Positions 54,780 through 64,000 of a stretch of 64,000 nucleotides of DNA are shown one piece after another. The DNA is taken from assembly GCA_048268005.1 (NCBI GenBank), contig JBLWWJ010000001.1, positions 496,001-560,000 on the forward strand, read 5' to 3'. Source of the DNA: Ancylomarina sp048268005 (GTDB lineage: Bacteria; Bacteroidota; Bacteroidia; Bacteroidales; Marinifilaceae). The translations under genes were made by a program, and so were the position numbers. Every line of letters begins with the position of its first letter. The stretch's first letter is position 1. Under the pieces are notes generated by a model. That model ran no database searches and was not told the DNA's origin. It saw only the letters and a list, made by a program, of their open reading frames with translations.

Positions 54780-57700
54780 ATGCAAAAAAAGAATCTTAAA
54801 TTTGCTGCCTTTCTTCTCATTTTAATGGGAATGATTGGCAGTGTGAGTGCACAAAATGATACTCGCCTAATGCGGTATCCTGATATAAATAAAAATCTAA
54901 TCGCTTTTGTATATGCTGGTGATATTTGGTCAGTAGATGCAAAAGGAGGGGATGCCATCCGATTAACGTCTCATAAAGGCATGGAACTGTTTCCAAAAAT
55001 TTCTCCGGATGGTCAATGGATTGCCTTTTCAGGTGAATACTCTGGAAGTCGTCAGGTTTATGTGATGCCAGCAGCTGGAGGGACACCTCGTCAGTTGACC
55101 TATTACAATTCGGTTGGTTTAATGCCGCCACGAGGTGGTTTTGATAATGTGGTTTTGGACTGGACACCTGATAGTCAGTCGATATTAGTTCGTATGAACC
55201 GCACGCCTTTTGGAGAAAGAAATGGAACCTACTATAAGGTGAGTTTAAATGGCGGTTTAGAGCAGCCATTACAAATTCCTGAAGGAGGAATGGGGGTATT
55301 CTCTCCTGATGCTAAAAAAATGTGTTTTGCACCAATCAGTCGCGAATTCCGTACATGGAAACGCTATAAAGGAGGACGTGCCGCTGATCTTTGGATTTAT
55401 GATTTGGAGAATGATCAATCGGAGCGTATAACCAAATTCGTTGGATCAGATCAAATTCCTTCCTGGTATAAAGATGCTATTTACTTTGCTTCCGATCGTG
55501 ATTTGAAGTTAAACATCTATAAGTATGATATCCCTACTAAAAAGCTGACTCAGATGACTCATCACAAGACTTTTGATGTGATGTGGCCTTCTGGTGAGAA
55601 TGGACAACTTGTTTATGAAAATGGTGGACAACTCTTTAAGTTAAACTTGGAAACAGGTGAAGAAGAGCGTGTTGTTGTTAATATTCACTTCGATAATCCG
55701 AATATACTGCCTTATTATAAGAATGTGAAAGATTTCGTTCAGGGAGTTGCTGTTTCTCCTTCGGGCAAACGTGCTTTATTTGATGCCAGAGGCGATATAT
55801 TCTCGGTTCCAGCTAAGAATGGTCCTAGCATCAACCTAACTCAAACTCAGGGCGTACGCGAAACAGCACCAACTTGGTCACCTGATGGCAAATACATTTC
55901 GTATTATTCTGATGCAACAGGTGAGTACGAGATCTATTTACTTGAAAATAAAAAAGGAGCTAAAGCGAAGCAAATAACTTTTGGCTCATCAGCCTGGATG
56001 TACGATGCTAAATGGTCTGATAACAGTAAATATTTACTCTTTTTTGATCGTAGTTTGAAACTGAAATATCTTGATATTGAAAGTGGAAAAGTGAAGGTGG
56101 TGGATACCGCTAATCGTAATGAAATTACAGATTATAATTTTTCTCCGGATTCACAATGGATTACTTATTCTAAAGAAAGTCAAAATAGTCAGTCTGCTAT
56201 TTGGGTATACAATCTAAAGAATGGTAAGAATTTCCAGTTGACCAATGATACCTTTAGCGACTCAGAACCTGTTTTTTCAAAGGATGGCAACTTCATTTTC
56301 TTCTTATCCAATCGTAACTTTAATTTGAATTTCTCTAGTTTTGAATTCAATTATCTGTACAATAAAGCAACTCGAATTTATGCCATTTCTCTAAAGGATA
56401 ATGGTCCGAGATTATTTGCTCTGAAAAATGATATTGAAGAGGTGAAAGCCGATGAGACGAATAAAAATAAGAAGGCAGAATCAGAGACTGATTTGAAGAT
56501 TGAGATTGATTTGGATGGGATTTCAAATCGTATTTCTGTTTTTCCAATGTCATCGGGAAACTATGGTGGTTTAACGGCTGTAGATGGGGGAATTCTTTAT
56601 ACGACTCGCCGAGAATTACACCACTATAATATCGCAAAAGAAAAGGATGAGGTCATTCTGGATCGTGTTTCAGATTATATGCTTTCAGGTAATGGAAAGA
56701 AAATTATGTACCGTTCTGGTTCTACCTATGGTTTAATTGATATCAATGCAGGGCAGAAAGTAGGGGCTGGTAAATTGAATTTGGATGATCTTGTCATGAA
56801 GATTGATCCTAAGAAAGAGTGGAAACAGATCTATACCGATGGTTGGAGAATTTTCCGTGATTATTATTACGTTGCCAATATGCAAGGTGTGGATTGGGCT
56901 CAAATTAAAGCCAACTACAATCAGTTGATGCCATACGTGAGTCATCGTGCAGATCTGGATTATATCATTGGAGAGATTATTTCTGAAACCAATACCGGTC
57001 ATGCCTATGTGAACTATGGTGATTTCGAAAAGGTGAAGCCTTTGGAAACAGGTTTACTGGGAGCTAAGCTTAAAGCAGATGTAAAAGCCGGTAAATATAT
57101 CATCTCTAAAATCTATCAGGGTGAAAACTGGACGCCTAATCGCAAATCACCCCTAACAGAACAAGGGGTGCATGTGAAAGAGGGAGATTACCTTTTGAGT
57201 ATTAATGGGCATGCCTTGAGTCTGGAAGTAAATCCATACTTGTATTTAGAGAATACAGTGGGTAAGATGATTGAAATTACGGTGAATTCAAAGCCAAATT
57301 TCGAAGGGGCAAGAACTTATACCATTAAGCCTATCGCTTCTGAATTGGAGCTGATGTATTTAAATTGGGTGAATGAGCGTCGTGAGATTGTGAACAAACT
57401 ATCGGATGGTAAGATTGGTTATATTCACGTGCCTAATACTGCCGTAGAAGGGAATCGTGAGTTGCACCGAGGCATGTATGCGTATCATGACAAGCAAGCT
57501 TTGATTATTGATGATCGTTACAATGGTGGCGGATTCATTCCTGATCATATGGCAGATTTACTTGATCGTAATGTGCTTTCATACTGGCACCGAAGAGGTT
57601 TAGAGCCAACTCAAACACCGGGTATTGCTCATGATGGACCCAAAGCTATGCTAATTAATCATTATTCTTCTTCAGGAGGAGATGCTTTCCCATATTATTT

Positions 57701-58034
57701 CAGAAAGAAAGGATTAGGTAAACTTATTGGTACACGTACCTGGGGTGGACTTGTTGGTATGTCGGGTAATGCAGGTCTTGTAGACGGTGGTTATATCGCC
57801 GTACCTCGTTTTGGTATTTTCGATGAAAATCAGAAGTGGATTATCGAAGGTATTGGTGTTTACCCTGATGTAGAAGTTTACGACGAACCTCATAAGGTGG
57901 CTAAAGGTATCGATCCTTCTATTCAGAAAGCTGTGGAAATGCTGCTAAAAGAAATAAAAGAGAAGCCAAGAAAGAAAGTGAGTGCACCTAAAGATCCGAA
58001 TCGTTCTAAATGGATTGAAGAGGATGTGAAGTAA
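54780..58034 (+). CDS. Tricorn-type S41 peptidase, exported
   Basis: 1084 residues with a signal peptide (GMIGSVSAQ). Residues about 25-300 and 310-620 form two beta-propellers with TolB/Tricorn-type blades (GDIWSVDAKGGDAIRLTSHKG; PKISPDGQWIAFSGEYSG). A PDZ domain about residues 760-850 (VKEGDYLLSINGHALS) precedes the S41 catalytic domain; Ser965 lies in YSSSGGDAFPYYF, with the following GTRTWGGLVGMSG. This is the architecture of tricorn protease, here exported instead of cytoplasmic. It would degrade oligopeptides in the periplasm. Short unordered run KADETNKNKKAESET near residue 560. Confidence 0.94.
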   Translation: MQKKNLKFAAFLLILMGMIGSVSAQNDTRLMRYPDINKNLIAFVYAGDIWSVDAKGGDAIRLTSHKGMELFPKISPDGQWIAFSGEYSGSRQVYVMPAAGGTPRQLTYYNSVGLMPPRGGFDNVVLDWTPDSQSILVRMNRTPFGERNGTYYKVSLNGGLEQPLQIPEGGMGVFSPDAKKMCFAPISREFRTWKRYKGGRAADLWIYDLENDQSERITKFVGSDQIPSWYKDAIYFASDRDLKLNIYKYDIPTKKLTQMTHHKTFDVMWPSGENGQLVYENGGQLFKLNLETGEEERVVVNIHFDNPNILPYYKNVKDFVQGVAVSPSGKRALFDARGDIFSVPAKNGPSINLTQTQGVRETAPTWSPDGKYISYYSDATGEYEIYLLENKKGAKAKQITFGSSAWMYDAKWSDNSKYLLFFDRSLKLKYLDIESGKVKVVDTANRNEITDYNFSPDSQWITYSKESQNSQSAIWVYNLKNGKNFQLTNDTFSDSEPVFSKDGNFIFFLSNRNFNLNFSSFEFNYLYNKATRIYAISLKDNGPRLFALKNDIEEVKADETNKNKKAESETDLKIEIDLDGISNRISVFPMSSGNYGGLTAVDGGILYTTRRELHHYNIAKEKDEVILDRVSDYMLSGNGKKIMYRSGSTYGLIDINAGQKVGAGKLNLDDLVMKIDPKKEWKQIYTDGWRIFRDYYYVANMQGVDWAQIKANYNQLMPYVSHRADLDYIIGEIISETNTGHAYVNYGDFEKVKPLETGLLGAKLKADVKAGKYIISKIYQGENWTPNRKSPLTEQGVHVKEGDYLLSINGHALSLEVNPYLYLENTVGKMIEITVNSKPNFEGARTYTIKPIASELELMYLNWVNERREIVNKLSDGKIGYIHVPNTAVEGNRELHRGMYAYHDKQALIIDDRYNGGGFIPDHMADLLDRNVLSYWHRRGLEPTQTPGIAHDGPKAMLINHYSSSGGDAFPYYFRKKGLGKLIGTRTWGGLVGMSGNAGLVDGGYIAVPRFGIFDENQKWIIEGIGVYPDVEVYDEPHKVAKGIDPSIQKAVEMLLKEIKEKPRKKVSAPKDPNRSKWIEEDVK

Positions 58035-58056
58035 TCATTTACTTTAGATCATATTT

Positions 58057-58108
58057 AAGGCTGTTTCAATATGAATTCATAGGAATCTCATTTGGAACAG
58101 CCTTTTTA
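58057..58108 (+). terminator. Terminator after tricorn gene
   Basis: AAGGCTGTTTCAA (58057-58069) with TTGGAACAGCCTT (58092-58104), T-rich tail. Confidence 0.8.
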
Positions 58109-58120
58109 TTTTCCCCTTAT

Positions 58121-59161
58121 CTAAAAGAATCGATCAAGTTTAACTTCTTCGTCGATTTCAGCTTGTGGGTTTTCTAATAATTCAAGCATTTGTTCCGAGA
58201 AATAAGGAGCCAGCATAACCCCTTTGGTTCCAAGTCCATTAAATATGGCCAAACGATCGTTCTGTGGATGAATACCCAGAATCGGTCTTCTATCTTTCAC
58301 AGTTGGTCTCACACCAGCCCAATGATTCAGGATGGTATAATCTGTATCAATAAGTTTATCCAGTTTTGTGAGAAGTTCTGATTTACCTTCTTCGCTGGTA
58401 GCTTCATCAATAGTATCCCATTGATAGGTTGCGCCAACTTTAAAGTGATGATTCCCGGTAGGAAGAACAAATAGGTTTTTATTTAGAATGTAATCTTCGC
58501 ACAAGGAGCTAGCTTCAATTTCGATTAATTCTCCCTTTGTGAGGTAAAAACTATCAGCTGGGAAAAGAGCATTTTTAGCATCCAGATAACCTCTGCAGAA
58601 TATGATTTTCTCAGCTGAATGCTCTTTCCATTGTACATATTTATCAGAAAATGTGAGACCTTCAATCTTAAGGTGATCTTCAATGAGATAATGATGCTGT
58701 TTAAAGAATTGACGCATAGCTTGAATCAATAGGCTCAAATTGCATGAACCTGTTTGTTTGAGTGCGCCGTAGTGCTCAACCTCTTTAAAACCTTTTAGTT
58801 TTAGATTCTTATCGATTCGCTCAATATAATGGTTCATTTTACCCTGATCGATTCGCTTTTGCCACATGGGAATATCTTGCTCTGCTAAAGGTTTAATCAT
58901 CTCTTTTTCTTCTATGAATTTTACCGAAAGCAATTTCTCAATATCCGAGTAGGTCTCATACATTTTTGGGAAAAGGATGTCAGCCATCCAACTTTTTGTG
59001 AGTCGTTTAAAGACAAGAGGATTGATGAGACCAGCAGCAACTTCTGAAGCAGCTTTCTGTGCCGGGTCAACAATAATTTTGAAAGGGATTTTTTTTAGAT
59101 GCATTTGGTAGGCAAGAAGGGTACCTGCCAGGCCTTGTCCTACAATAATATATTTGGTCAT
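58121..59161 (-). CDS. DAO-family FAD-dependent oxidoreductase
   Basis: 346 residues. N-terminal FAD loop YIIVGQGLAGTLLAYQM, followed by EVAAGLINPLVFKRLTKSW and a late ATYQWD plus GVRPTVKDRRPILGIHP, then GLGTKGVMLAPYFSEQM. These are DAO-superfamily marks, near amine/amino-acid oxidases; the C-terminal block resembles the FAD part of MnmC. Substrate not decided. A TATATTTG box sits just upstream. Convergent with the tricorn gene. Confidence 0.85.
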   Translation of the reverse strand: MTKYIIVGQGLAGTLLAYQMHLKKIPFKIIVDPAQKAASEVAAGLINPLVFKRLTKSWMADILFPKMYETYSDIEKLLSVKFIEEKEMIKPLAEQDIPMWQKRIDQGKMNHYIERIDKNLKLKGFKEVEHYGALKQTGSCNLSLLIQAMRQFFKQHHYLIEDHLKIEGLTFSDKYVQWKEHSAEKIIFCRGYLDAKNALFPADSFYLTKGELIEIEASSLCEDYILNKNLFVLPTGNHHFKVGATYQWDTIDEATSEEGKSELLTKLDKLIDTDYTILNHWAGVRPTVKDRRPILGIHPQNDRLAIFNGLGTKGVMLAPYFSEQMLELLENPQAEIDEEVKLDRFF

Positions 59162-59182
59162 TTTTTTTAAGCTTTATTTATC

Positions 59183-59190
59183 CAAATATA
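59183..59190 (-). promoter_or_regulatory. Candidate -7 box of DAO gene
   Basis: Complement reads TATATTTG, matching TAnnTTTG, 22 bases before the ATG; -33 box unclear. Confidence 0.4.
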
Positions 59191-59334
59191 AGGAATCTTG
59201 ATTTTTAAAAGTCCTTAATGATTTGTTATAGGCTAATTTAGAATTGAAGAATGCTGATTTTATCTGGGGTGGAGGAAATAGGTTTTTTTCTCAATTGCTT
59301 ATTTTTTTACCCTTTTTGAAAAAAATGTTACCCC

Positions 59335-59362
59335 TTGTTTATAGAGATTGAAGATATCTTTG
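59335..59362 (+). promoter_or_regulatory. Candidate promoter of GH109 gene
   Basis: TATCTTTG (59355-59362) fits TAnnTTTG; TTG at 59335-59337 lies 17 bases before it. The resulting leader would be about 210 bases with no obvious structure. Otherwise nothing seen in 59191-59580. Confidence 0.4.
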
Positions 59363-59580
59363 AGCATCAAGTTAGGACATTGATGAATTCAATGAAAAGC
59401 AAGTTGAAGAGTAATAAAAACTACTTGATACTTGAAGTTAGTTTTTAAAAAGAAAATTAGTAATATAGAGGTATTAAACAGTACAATATTTAATCAGACA
59501 GTTTTATAACTAATGTTCTGAATGAAGGTGACTCTTTTTTAGCTCCGAAAAATATTTTAAAAGATTAAACTATTAGAATT

Positions 59581-61065
59581 ATGGCAACCACCCGAAGATC
59601 ATTCCTAGGTAATTTGGCTCTTGGAGCTGGAGTTCTTGCAGCGGCGCCCTTGGCAGCCTGCTCAAGCACTAAAGATGAAAGTAATTTTGCTCATATTAAA
59701 GCTGCGGCATCGAGAAACCCATCTATGAGTTTTAATATGTGTGGCTATGCGGCTCCAAAACTCGATACGGTTCGTGTTGGATTCGTTGGTATTGGAGATA
59801 GAGGTTCTGGAGCTGTAAGACGTATGACTTATATCGAAGGAGTTGAAGTTACGGCTCTTTGCGATACACGACAGGCAGCTGTTGATGGAGGACAGAAAAT
59901 TCTTGCTGATGCAGGACTTCCTAAAGCTAAGGAGTTTGTTGGAGGTGATTTAGGTTTTAAAGAATTATGTGAGAGTGGTTTGGTTGACCTTGTTTATATC
60001 GCGACACCATGGGAATGGCACGTACCTGTTGCTATTGCCGCAATGGAAGCTGATAGTCATGCGGCTGTTGAGGTTTCAACAGCTAAGACGATGGATGAAT
60101 GTTGGCAAATGGTCGAAACCTCAGAGCGTACTCGTAAACATTGTGTTATTCTTGAGAACTGTTGTTATGATTTCTTCGAAATGCTAACTATCAGTATGGC
60201 TCATCAAGGTGCCTTTGGTGATTTGGTTCATGGTGAAGGAGCCTATATTCACGATTTGGATTATTGGCATTTCAATAAGCCAAAGGATAATAAAATGACA
60301 GATGGAGCCTACACTAAAATGTGGCGCTTGCACGAAAACAAACGTAAGGCTAATGTATATCCAACCCATGGTTTGGGACCAATCTGTCAAGCGATGAACA
60401 TCAATCGTGGTGATAAAATGGATTATTTAACCTCCATGATGTCGGACGATTTTACATTGAAACACCGTATTGCAGAAATGGCAAAGGAAGATCCTTTCTT
60501 TGAGCAATTCTTAGGTTGGGAAATGAGAGGAAATATGGATATGCAAATGATTCGTACCAATAAGGGACGTACCATTATGATTCAACATGATATCAGTTCT
60601 CCAAGACCTTATTCCAGAATTCATATGCTGAGTGGAACTAAGTGTTTTGCTCAAAAATGGCCAAAACAGCATATTGCTTTCGGACATAATGTGATTGATG
60701 ATGCGAAGTTTAAAGAACTGGAAGATAAATACACGCCAGAGATTATCCGAAGAGTTGGTGAAATGGCCAAACAAGTTGGTGGCCATGGAGGGATGGATTT
60801 CGTGATGGACTGGCGTTTGATCGATTGTTTACGTAATGGCTTACCGATGGATATGGATGTGTACGATGCTGCATCATGGTCTTGTATCACACCATTGAGT
60901 GAATGGTCTATTGCTAATAAATCGAATTCTATTGAGATTCCTGATTTCACAAGAGGTGCCTGGAAAACCAATAAGCCAATCGATTTGACTTTGAATGGCG
61001 GAGGTACAACAGGTGTCCGCAATCTTAAAAAGGCTGATTCAAAAGGTCAACTGGAAGTGCATTAA
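59581..61065 (+). CDS. GH109-like glycosidase (Gfo/Idh/MocA fold), Tat-exported
   Basis: 494 residues. Twin-arginine signal TTRRSFLGNLALGAG, then a possible lipobox LAAC (Cys26), so it is exported folded with its NAD. N-terminal Rossmann loop RVGFVGIGDRGSGAVRRM; then blocks typical of GH109 alpha-N-acetylgalactosaminidases: ENCCYDFFEM, HGEGAYIHDL, YPTHGLGPI. GH109 uses tightly bound NAD in an oxidation-elimination route. Likely removes alpha-GalNAc from glycans. Direct neighbour of a GH2 gene on the same strand (199 bases, with a hairpin between). Confidence 0.88.
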   Translation: MATTRRSFLGNLALGAGVLAAAPLAACSSTKDESNFAHIKAAASRNPSMSFNMCGYAAPKLDTVRVGFVGIGDRGSGAVRRMTYIEGVEVTALCDTRQAAVDGGQKILADAGLPKAKEFVGGDLGFKELCESGLVDLVYIATPWEWHVPVAIAAMEADSHAAVEVSTAKTMDECWQMVETSERTRKHCVILENCCYDFFEMLTISMAHQGAFGDLVHGEGAYIHDLDYWHFNKPKDNKMTDGAYTKMWRLHENKRKANVYPTHGLGPICQAMNINRGDKMDYLTSMMSDDFTLKHRIAEMAKEDPFFEQFLGWEMRGNMDMQMIRTNKGRTIMIQHDISSPRPYSRIHMLSGTKCFAQKWPKQHIAFGHNVIDDAKFKELEDKYTPEIIRRVGEMAKQVGGHGGMDFVMDWRLIDCLRNGLPMDMDVYDAASWSCITPLSEWSIANKSNSIEIPDFTRGAWKTNKPIDLTLNGGGTTGVRNLKKADSKGQLEVH

Positions 61066-61092
61066 ACTCAACAAACATAGATTATAATTATT

Positions 61093-61150
61093 ATGGCGAA
61101 TAGTTGATTCAAGATCATTTTGGTTTAGTTTCATTTATTCGCCATTTTTT
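61093..61150 (+). terminator. Terminator after GH109 gene
   Basis: ATGGCGAATA (61093-61102) with TATTCGCCAT (61136-61145), followed by TTTTT. Long loop of 33 bases. Confidence 0.65.
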
Positions 61151-61264
61151 GTTAGAATTAAATTCTGCAGTGTTTAACTCTTCTGGGAGAACAAAATCAT
61201 TTATTTTATCATCACTCTAGTAGGTACTGGTGTGTTGAATGTGGAATGAAAAAATAAACTAAGA

Positions 61265-64000
61265 ATGCGTAAATTAATACTGGTGCTGATTGGATTATTC
61301 GTCTTTGCATCTTATTCTATAAAAGATACGTTTGGGGTATCGATAAGGCATATCGGAGATAGTCTTCCGGATATTGAAAATCCAAAGATGTTCAATCAAA
61401 ACAAAGAGGCTGCGCATGCGACTTTAATGCCCTTTAAGAGTCTTGATGAGGCCCTGACAAAAAAAAGAAATGAATCCACGTATTATAAGAGTTTGAGTGG
61501 TGTTTGGAAATTTAACTGGGTTAGAAAACCAGCTGATCGTCCACGCGATTTCTATAAATTTGACTATGATGTTTCTGCCTGGGATGACATTCCTGTGCCA
61601 GCCAATTGGGAACTTGAAGGTTATGGGGTTCCAATATATGTGAATCATCAGTATGAATTTGCCGATTATAAAGCGCCTGTTTCGGATGAGATTGAGTTTG
61701 TTGATAGAATTTATCCCAAGAATCCTGGTCAGGTGCCTCAGGATTATAATCCTGTAGGTTCTTATCGTAGAAGGTTTACGATACCCGAGAATTGGGATGG
61801 TCGTCAGGTTTTTATTCAGTTTGGAGCGGTTAAATCGGCCATGTATATTTGGGTAAATGGTATAAAAGTTGGTTACAGCCAGGGAAGTAAAACACCTGCA
61901 GAATGGGATATCACTCCATATCTTGTAAAAGGAGATAATGTTTTGGCGTTAGAGGTTTACCGTTGGTCAGATGGTTCATATTTGGAGTGTCAGGACTTTT
62001 GGAGAATCAGTGGAATTGAACGAGATGTTTATTTGTATTCAACAGCCAAGGTTCGTATACGTGATTTTTTCGTTCATGCGGATTTGGATACTCAATATAG
62101 GAATGGTCTTTTCTCTTTAGATGTGGAATTGAAAAACCATGTTAGCAAATTGCGTTCAGGTAATTATGAAATTGAATACCGTTTGGTTGATAAGCAAGGT
62201 GAATTGCTAGCTGTTGATTCACAAAAAGCCCTTATCAATAAGAAATCAGATCTCAGTCTGAAATTTAGTAAAGAGATTTCGAATCCTAAAAAGTGGTCGG
62301 CCGAAACGCCTAATTTATACACCTTACTTATTTCCCTAAAGAATAAAAAAGGTCATGCAGAAGAAGTCGTTTCTTGTAAGGTGGGTTTTCGTAAAGTTGA
62401 AATTAAAGATGCGGTATTCTATATCAATGGTGTAGCAACATTAATCAAGGGTGTTAATCGCCATGAACACGACCAGTTTAAAGGTCATGTGGTGAGTGAA
62501 GAAGGTATGCTTAAGGAAATTGCATTGATGAAGCAATTCAATATCAATGCGGTAAGAAATAGCCATTACCCTTGTGATGAACGCTTTTATGAATTGTGTG
62601 ATCAGTATGGCTTGTATATTACGGATGAGGCTAATATTGAATCGCATGGCATGTACTACGGCAAACATTCATTAGCTAAGAAGCCTGAATGGAAAGAGGC
62701 GCATCTCGATCGTAATATTCGTATGGTGGAACGGGACAAGAATCACCCTTCCGTCATTGTTTGGTCTATGGGGAATGAAGCGGGTGATGGCGATAATTTT
62801 ACGGCTGTGTACAAATGGATTAAAGAGCGTGATCCTTCACGACCAATCCATTACGAACGAGCTATTATGGGACCGAATACCGATTTGTATTGTCCTCAGT
62901 ATCCTGGTGTTAAACATCTGCAAAAGTATGCTTCCAAAAAGCAAAGTCTCCCAATGATTATCAGCGAGTATTCTCATGCTATGGGTAACAGTTCAGGAAA
63001 TTTAGTTGACCTGTGGAATGTGATTTACGATGAGAATAACACACAATTGCAAGGTGGGTATATTTGGGATTGGATTGATCAGGCCTTGGTTAAGAAAGAT
63101 GAAAAGGGAGTTGATTTTTGGGCATATGGTGGTGATTATGGCCCCCAGGGGATGCCATCGGACAATAATTTTTTGGTGAATGGTATTATCTCTGCTGATT
63201 ATACACCACATCCAGCCATGTGGGAAGTCAAATACGCTTATCAGAATGTCAGGTTCTATCCCATAGATCTTGAGGAAGGGCGTTTCCTGATTAAGAACTT
63301 TCATGATTTCATCGACCTTAAGAATTATCAAATCAAGTGGAAATTATCGGCTAATGGAAAAGAAATAAATTCTGGAGTGCTTGAGAACTTTAACCTGAAA
63401 GCTCAGAATAGTAAAGAAGTTAAACTTCCTCTTTCTGAAATCAATGTCGAAGCTGGTGTTGAATACTTTGTCGATTTTTCTGTTGTTTTGGCTATTGATC
63501 AACCATTTAGGTCAAAGGGTTTTGAGGTGGCTCATGATCAATTTCAGTTGCCTTTTATGACAGAACCTCTGAAAACTGTAAAAACAGATTCTAAACTGAC
63601 ATTAAAAGAGAGTTCTGAAACTGCAAGTATATTGGGAGATAAGTTTGAGATTATTTTTAACAAGTCAACAGGTATTCTGGCTTCTTACAAAATAGGAGGT
63701 GAGGAACTGATTCAAAAAGGGCTTTCTCTTAATTTATGGAGAGCTCCAAATGATAATGATAAAGGATCGAATATGATTAAGCGTTTGGGAATTTGGCGCG
63801 AGGTTTCAAATTCACCGGAACTTTCAGGATTTGAGAGTTCTCAAACGGAATTAGGAGATGTTCTTGTGAAAGTCAAATACAAGCTGTCAAAAGTAAATTC
63901 GAATCAAAGTGTGATATACACTATAAGTGGAGATGGAAAAATAGAAGTCAGTTGTTCAATGAAAATAGGCGAGAAAGATCTACCGGATCTACCTCGATTT
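61265..64000 (+). CDS. GH2 beta-galactosidase (3' end outside window)
   Basis: Runs 912 codons in frame to the window edge with no stop. N-terminal hydrophobic signal (LILVLIGLFVFASYS). LacZ-type blocks in order: GH2 N-domain (VPANWELEGYGVPIY, NPVGSYRRRFTIPE), catalytic barrel with LIKGVNRHEHD, AVRNSHYP, the acid/base Glu505 in SMGNEAGDG and the nucleophile Glu568 in IISEYSHAMGN, then GGYIWDWIDQ. The last part (from about residue 780) is the beta-gal small-chain domain (SLNLWRAPNDND). Releases terminal beta-galactose in the periplasm. The missing tail is likely only the end of that domain. Confidence 0.95.
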   Translation, partial: MRKLILVLIGLFVFASYSIKDTFGVSIRHIGDSLPDIENPKMFNQNKEAAHATLMPFKSLDEALTKKRNESTYYKSLSGVWKFNWVRKPADRPRDFYKFDYDVSAWDDIPVPANWELEGYGVPIYVNHQYEFADYKAPVSDEIEFVDRIYPKNPGQVPQDYNPVGSYRRRFTIPENWDGRQVFIQFGAVKSAMYIWVNGIKVGYSQGSKTPAEWDITPYLVKGDNVLALEVYRWSDGSYLECQDFWRISGIERDVYLYSTAKVRIRDFFVHADLDTQYRNGLFSLDVELKNHVSKLRSGNYEIEYRLVDKQGELLAVDSQKALINKKSDLSLKFSKEISNPKKWSAETPNLYTLLISLKNKKGHAEEVVSCKVGFRKVEIKDAVFYINGVATLIKGVNRHEHDQFKGHVVSEEGMLKEIALMKQFNINAVRNSHYPCDERFYELCDQYGLYITDEANIESHGMYYGKHSLAKKPEWKEAHLDRNIRMVERDKNHPSVIVWSMGNEAGDGDNFTAVYKWIKERDPSRPIHYERAIMGPNTDLYCPQYPGVKHLQKYASKKQSLPMIISEYSHAMGNSSGNLVDLWNVIYDENNTQLQGGYIWDWIDQALVKKDEKGVDFWAYGGDYGPQGMPSDNNFLVNGIISADYTPHPAMWEVKYAYQNVRFYPIDLEEGRFLIKNFHDFIDLKNYQIKWKLSANGKEINSGVLENFNLKAQNSKEVKLPLSEINVEAGVEYFVDFSVVLAIDQPFRSKGFEVAHDQFQLPFMTEPLKTVKTDSKLTLKESSETASILGDKFEIIFNKSTGILASYKIGGEELIQKGLSLNLWRAPNDNDKGSNMIKRLGIWREVSNSPELSGFESSQTELGDVLVKVKYKLSKVNSNQSVIYTISGDGKIEVSCSMKIGEKDLPDLPRF

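Overview
The window reads as a chromosomal segment of a Bacteroidota bacterium. The evidence is a PorP/SprF-like protein beside a giant secreted protein with a type IX secretion (type B) C-terminal domain, SusC-plug-like sequence, surface-lipoprotein signals of the C-S-D-D-D type, and promoters of the TTTG / TAnnTTTG type. Glycan-active genes (sulfatase, two GH20, GH109, GH2) suggest a marine or gut-type glycan user. Family and genus cannot be fixed from sequence reading alone. No rRNA, tRNA, CRISPR array, insertion sequence or prophage was seen.

Layout. 1-5.5 kb: 5'-truncated sulfatase, GH20 hexosaminidase, a REP-like palindromic element, and a secreted LamG / EEP-hydrolase protein. 5.6-9 kb: a rhomboid protease with a SusC-plug-like tail, a DUF2007 protein and an unrecognised 487-residue membrane protein. 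9.2-12.5 kb: a second GH20 (lipoprotein), a palindrome-rich gap and an unknown lipoprotein. 12.9-17.5 kb: a thioredoxin-domain protein, galE, then small genes, a GNAT and a nitroreductase. 17.6-21.2 kb (minus strand): Wza- and Wzc-like exopolysaccharide export genes plus a small HAD-fold protein, with no glycosyltransferases nearby. 21.5-26.2 kb: a secreted unknown, an FMN reductase / pterin dehydratase / PhzF cluster, an AlkA-like glycosylase and an ankyrin-phosphatase lipoprotein.

26.5-32.9 kb is a vitamin B12 uptake locus. Two cobalamin riboswitches each precede a TonB-dependent receptor, and the second receptor is followed by a surface lipoprotein that looks like a BtuG-type beta-propeller with an added N-terminal CSPG-like repeat. 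33-42.3 kb holds a 2658-residue PKD protein with twelve Cys-pair repeats, divergent from its probable PorP/SprF partner. 42.7-46.1 kb is the three-gene proton-translocating transhydrogenase (split PntA, PntB) plus a DsrE-like exported protein. 46.2-59.2 kb carries housekeeping and peptidase genes: S9 peptidase, acyl-CoA ligase, thioesterase, rubredoxin-like membrane protein, PurU, quinone reductase, SDR, a tricorn-type protease and a DAO-family oxidase. 59.6 kb to the end: a Tat-exported GH109 enzyme and a 3'-truncated GH2 beta-galactosidase.

The most notable items are the B12 locus with its two-domain BtuG-like protein, the rhomboid with a plug-like tail, the Cys-pair repeat array in the giant protein, the ankyrin-phosphatase fusion and the LamG / EEP fusion. 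None is proven to be a new system; each rests on domain reading by eye.
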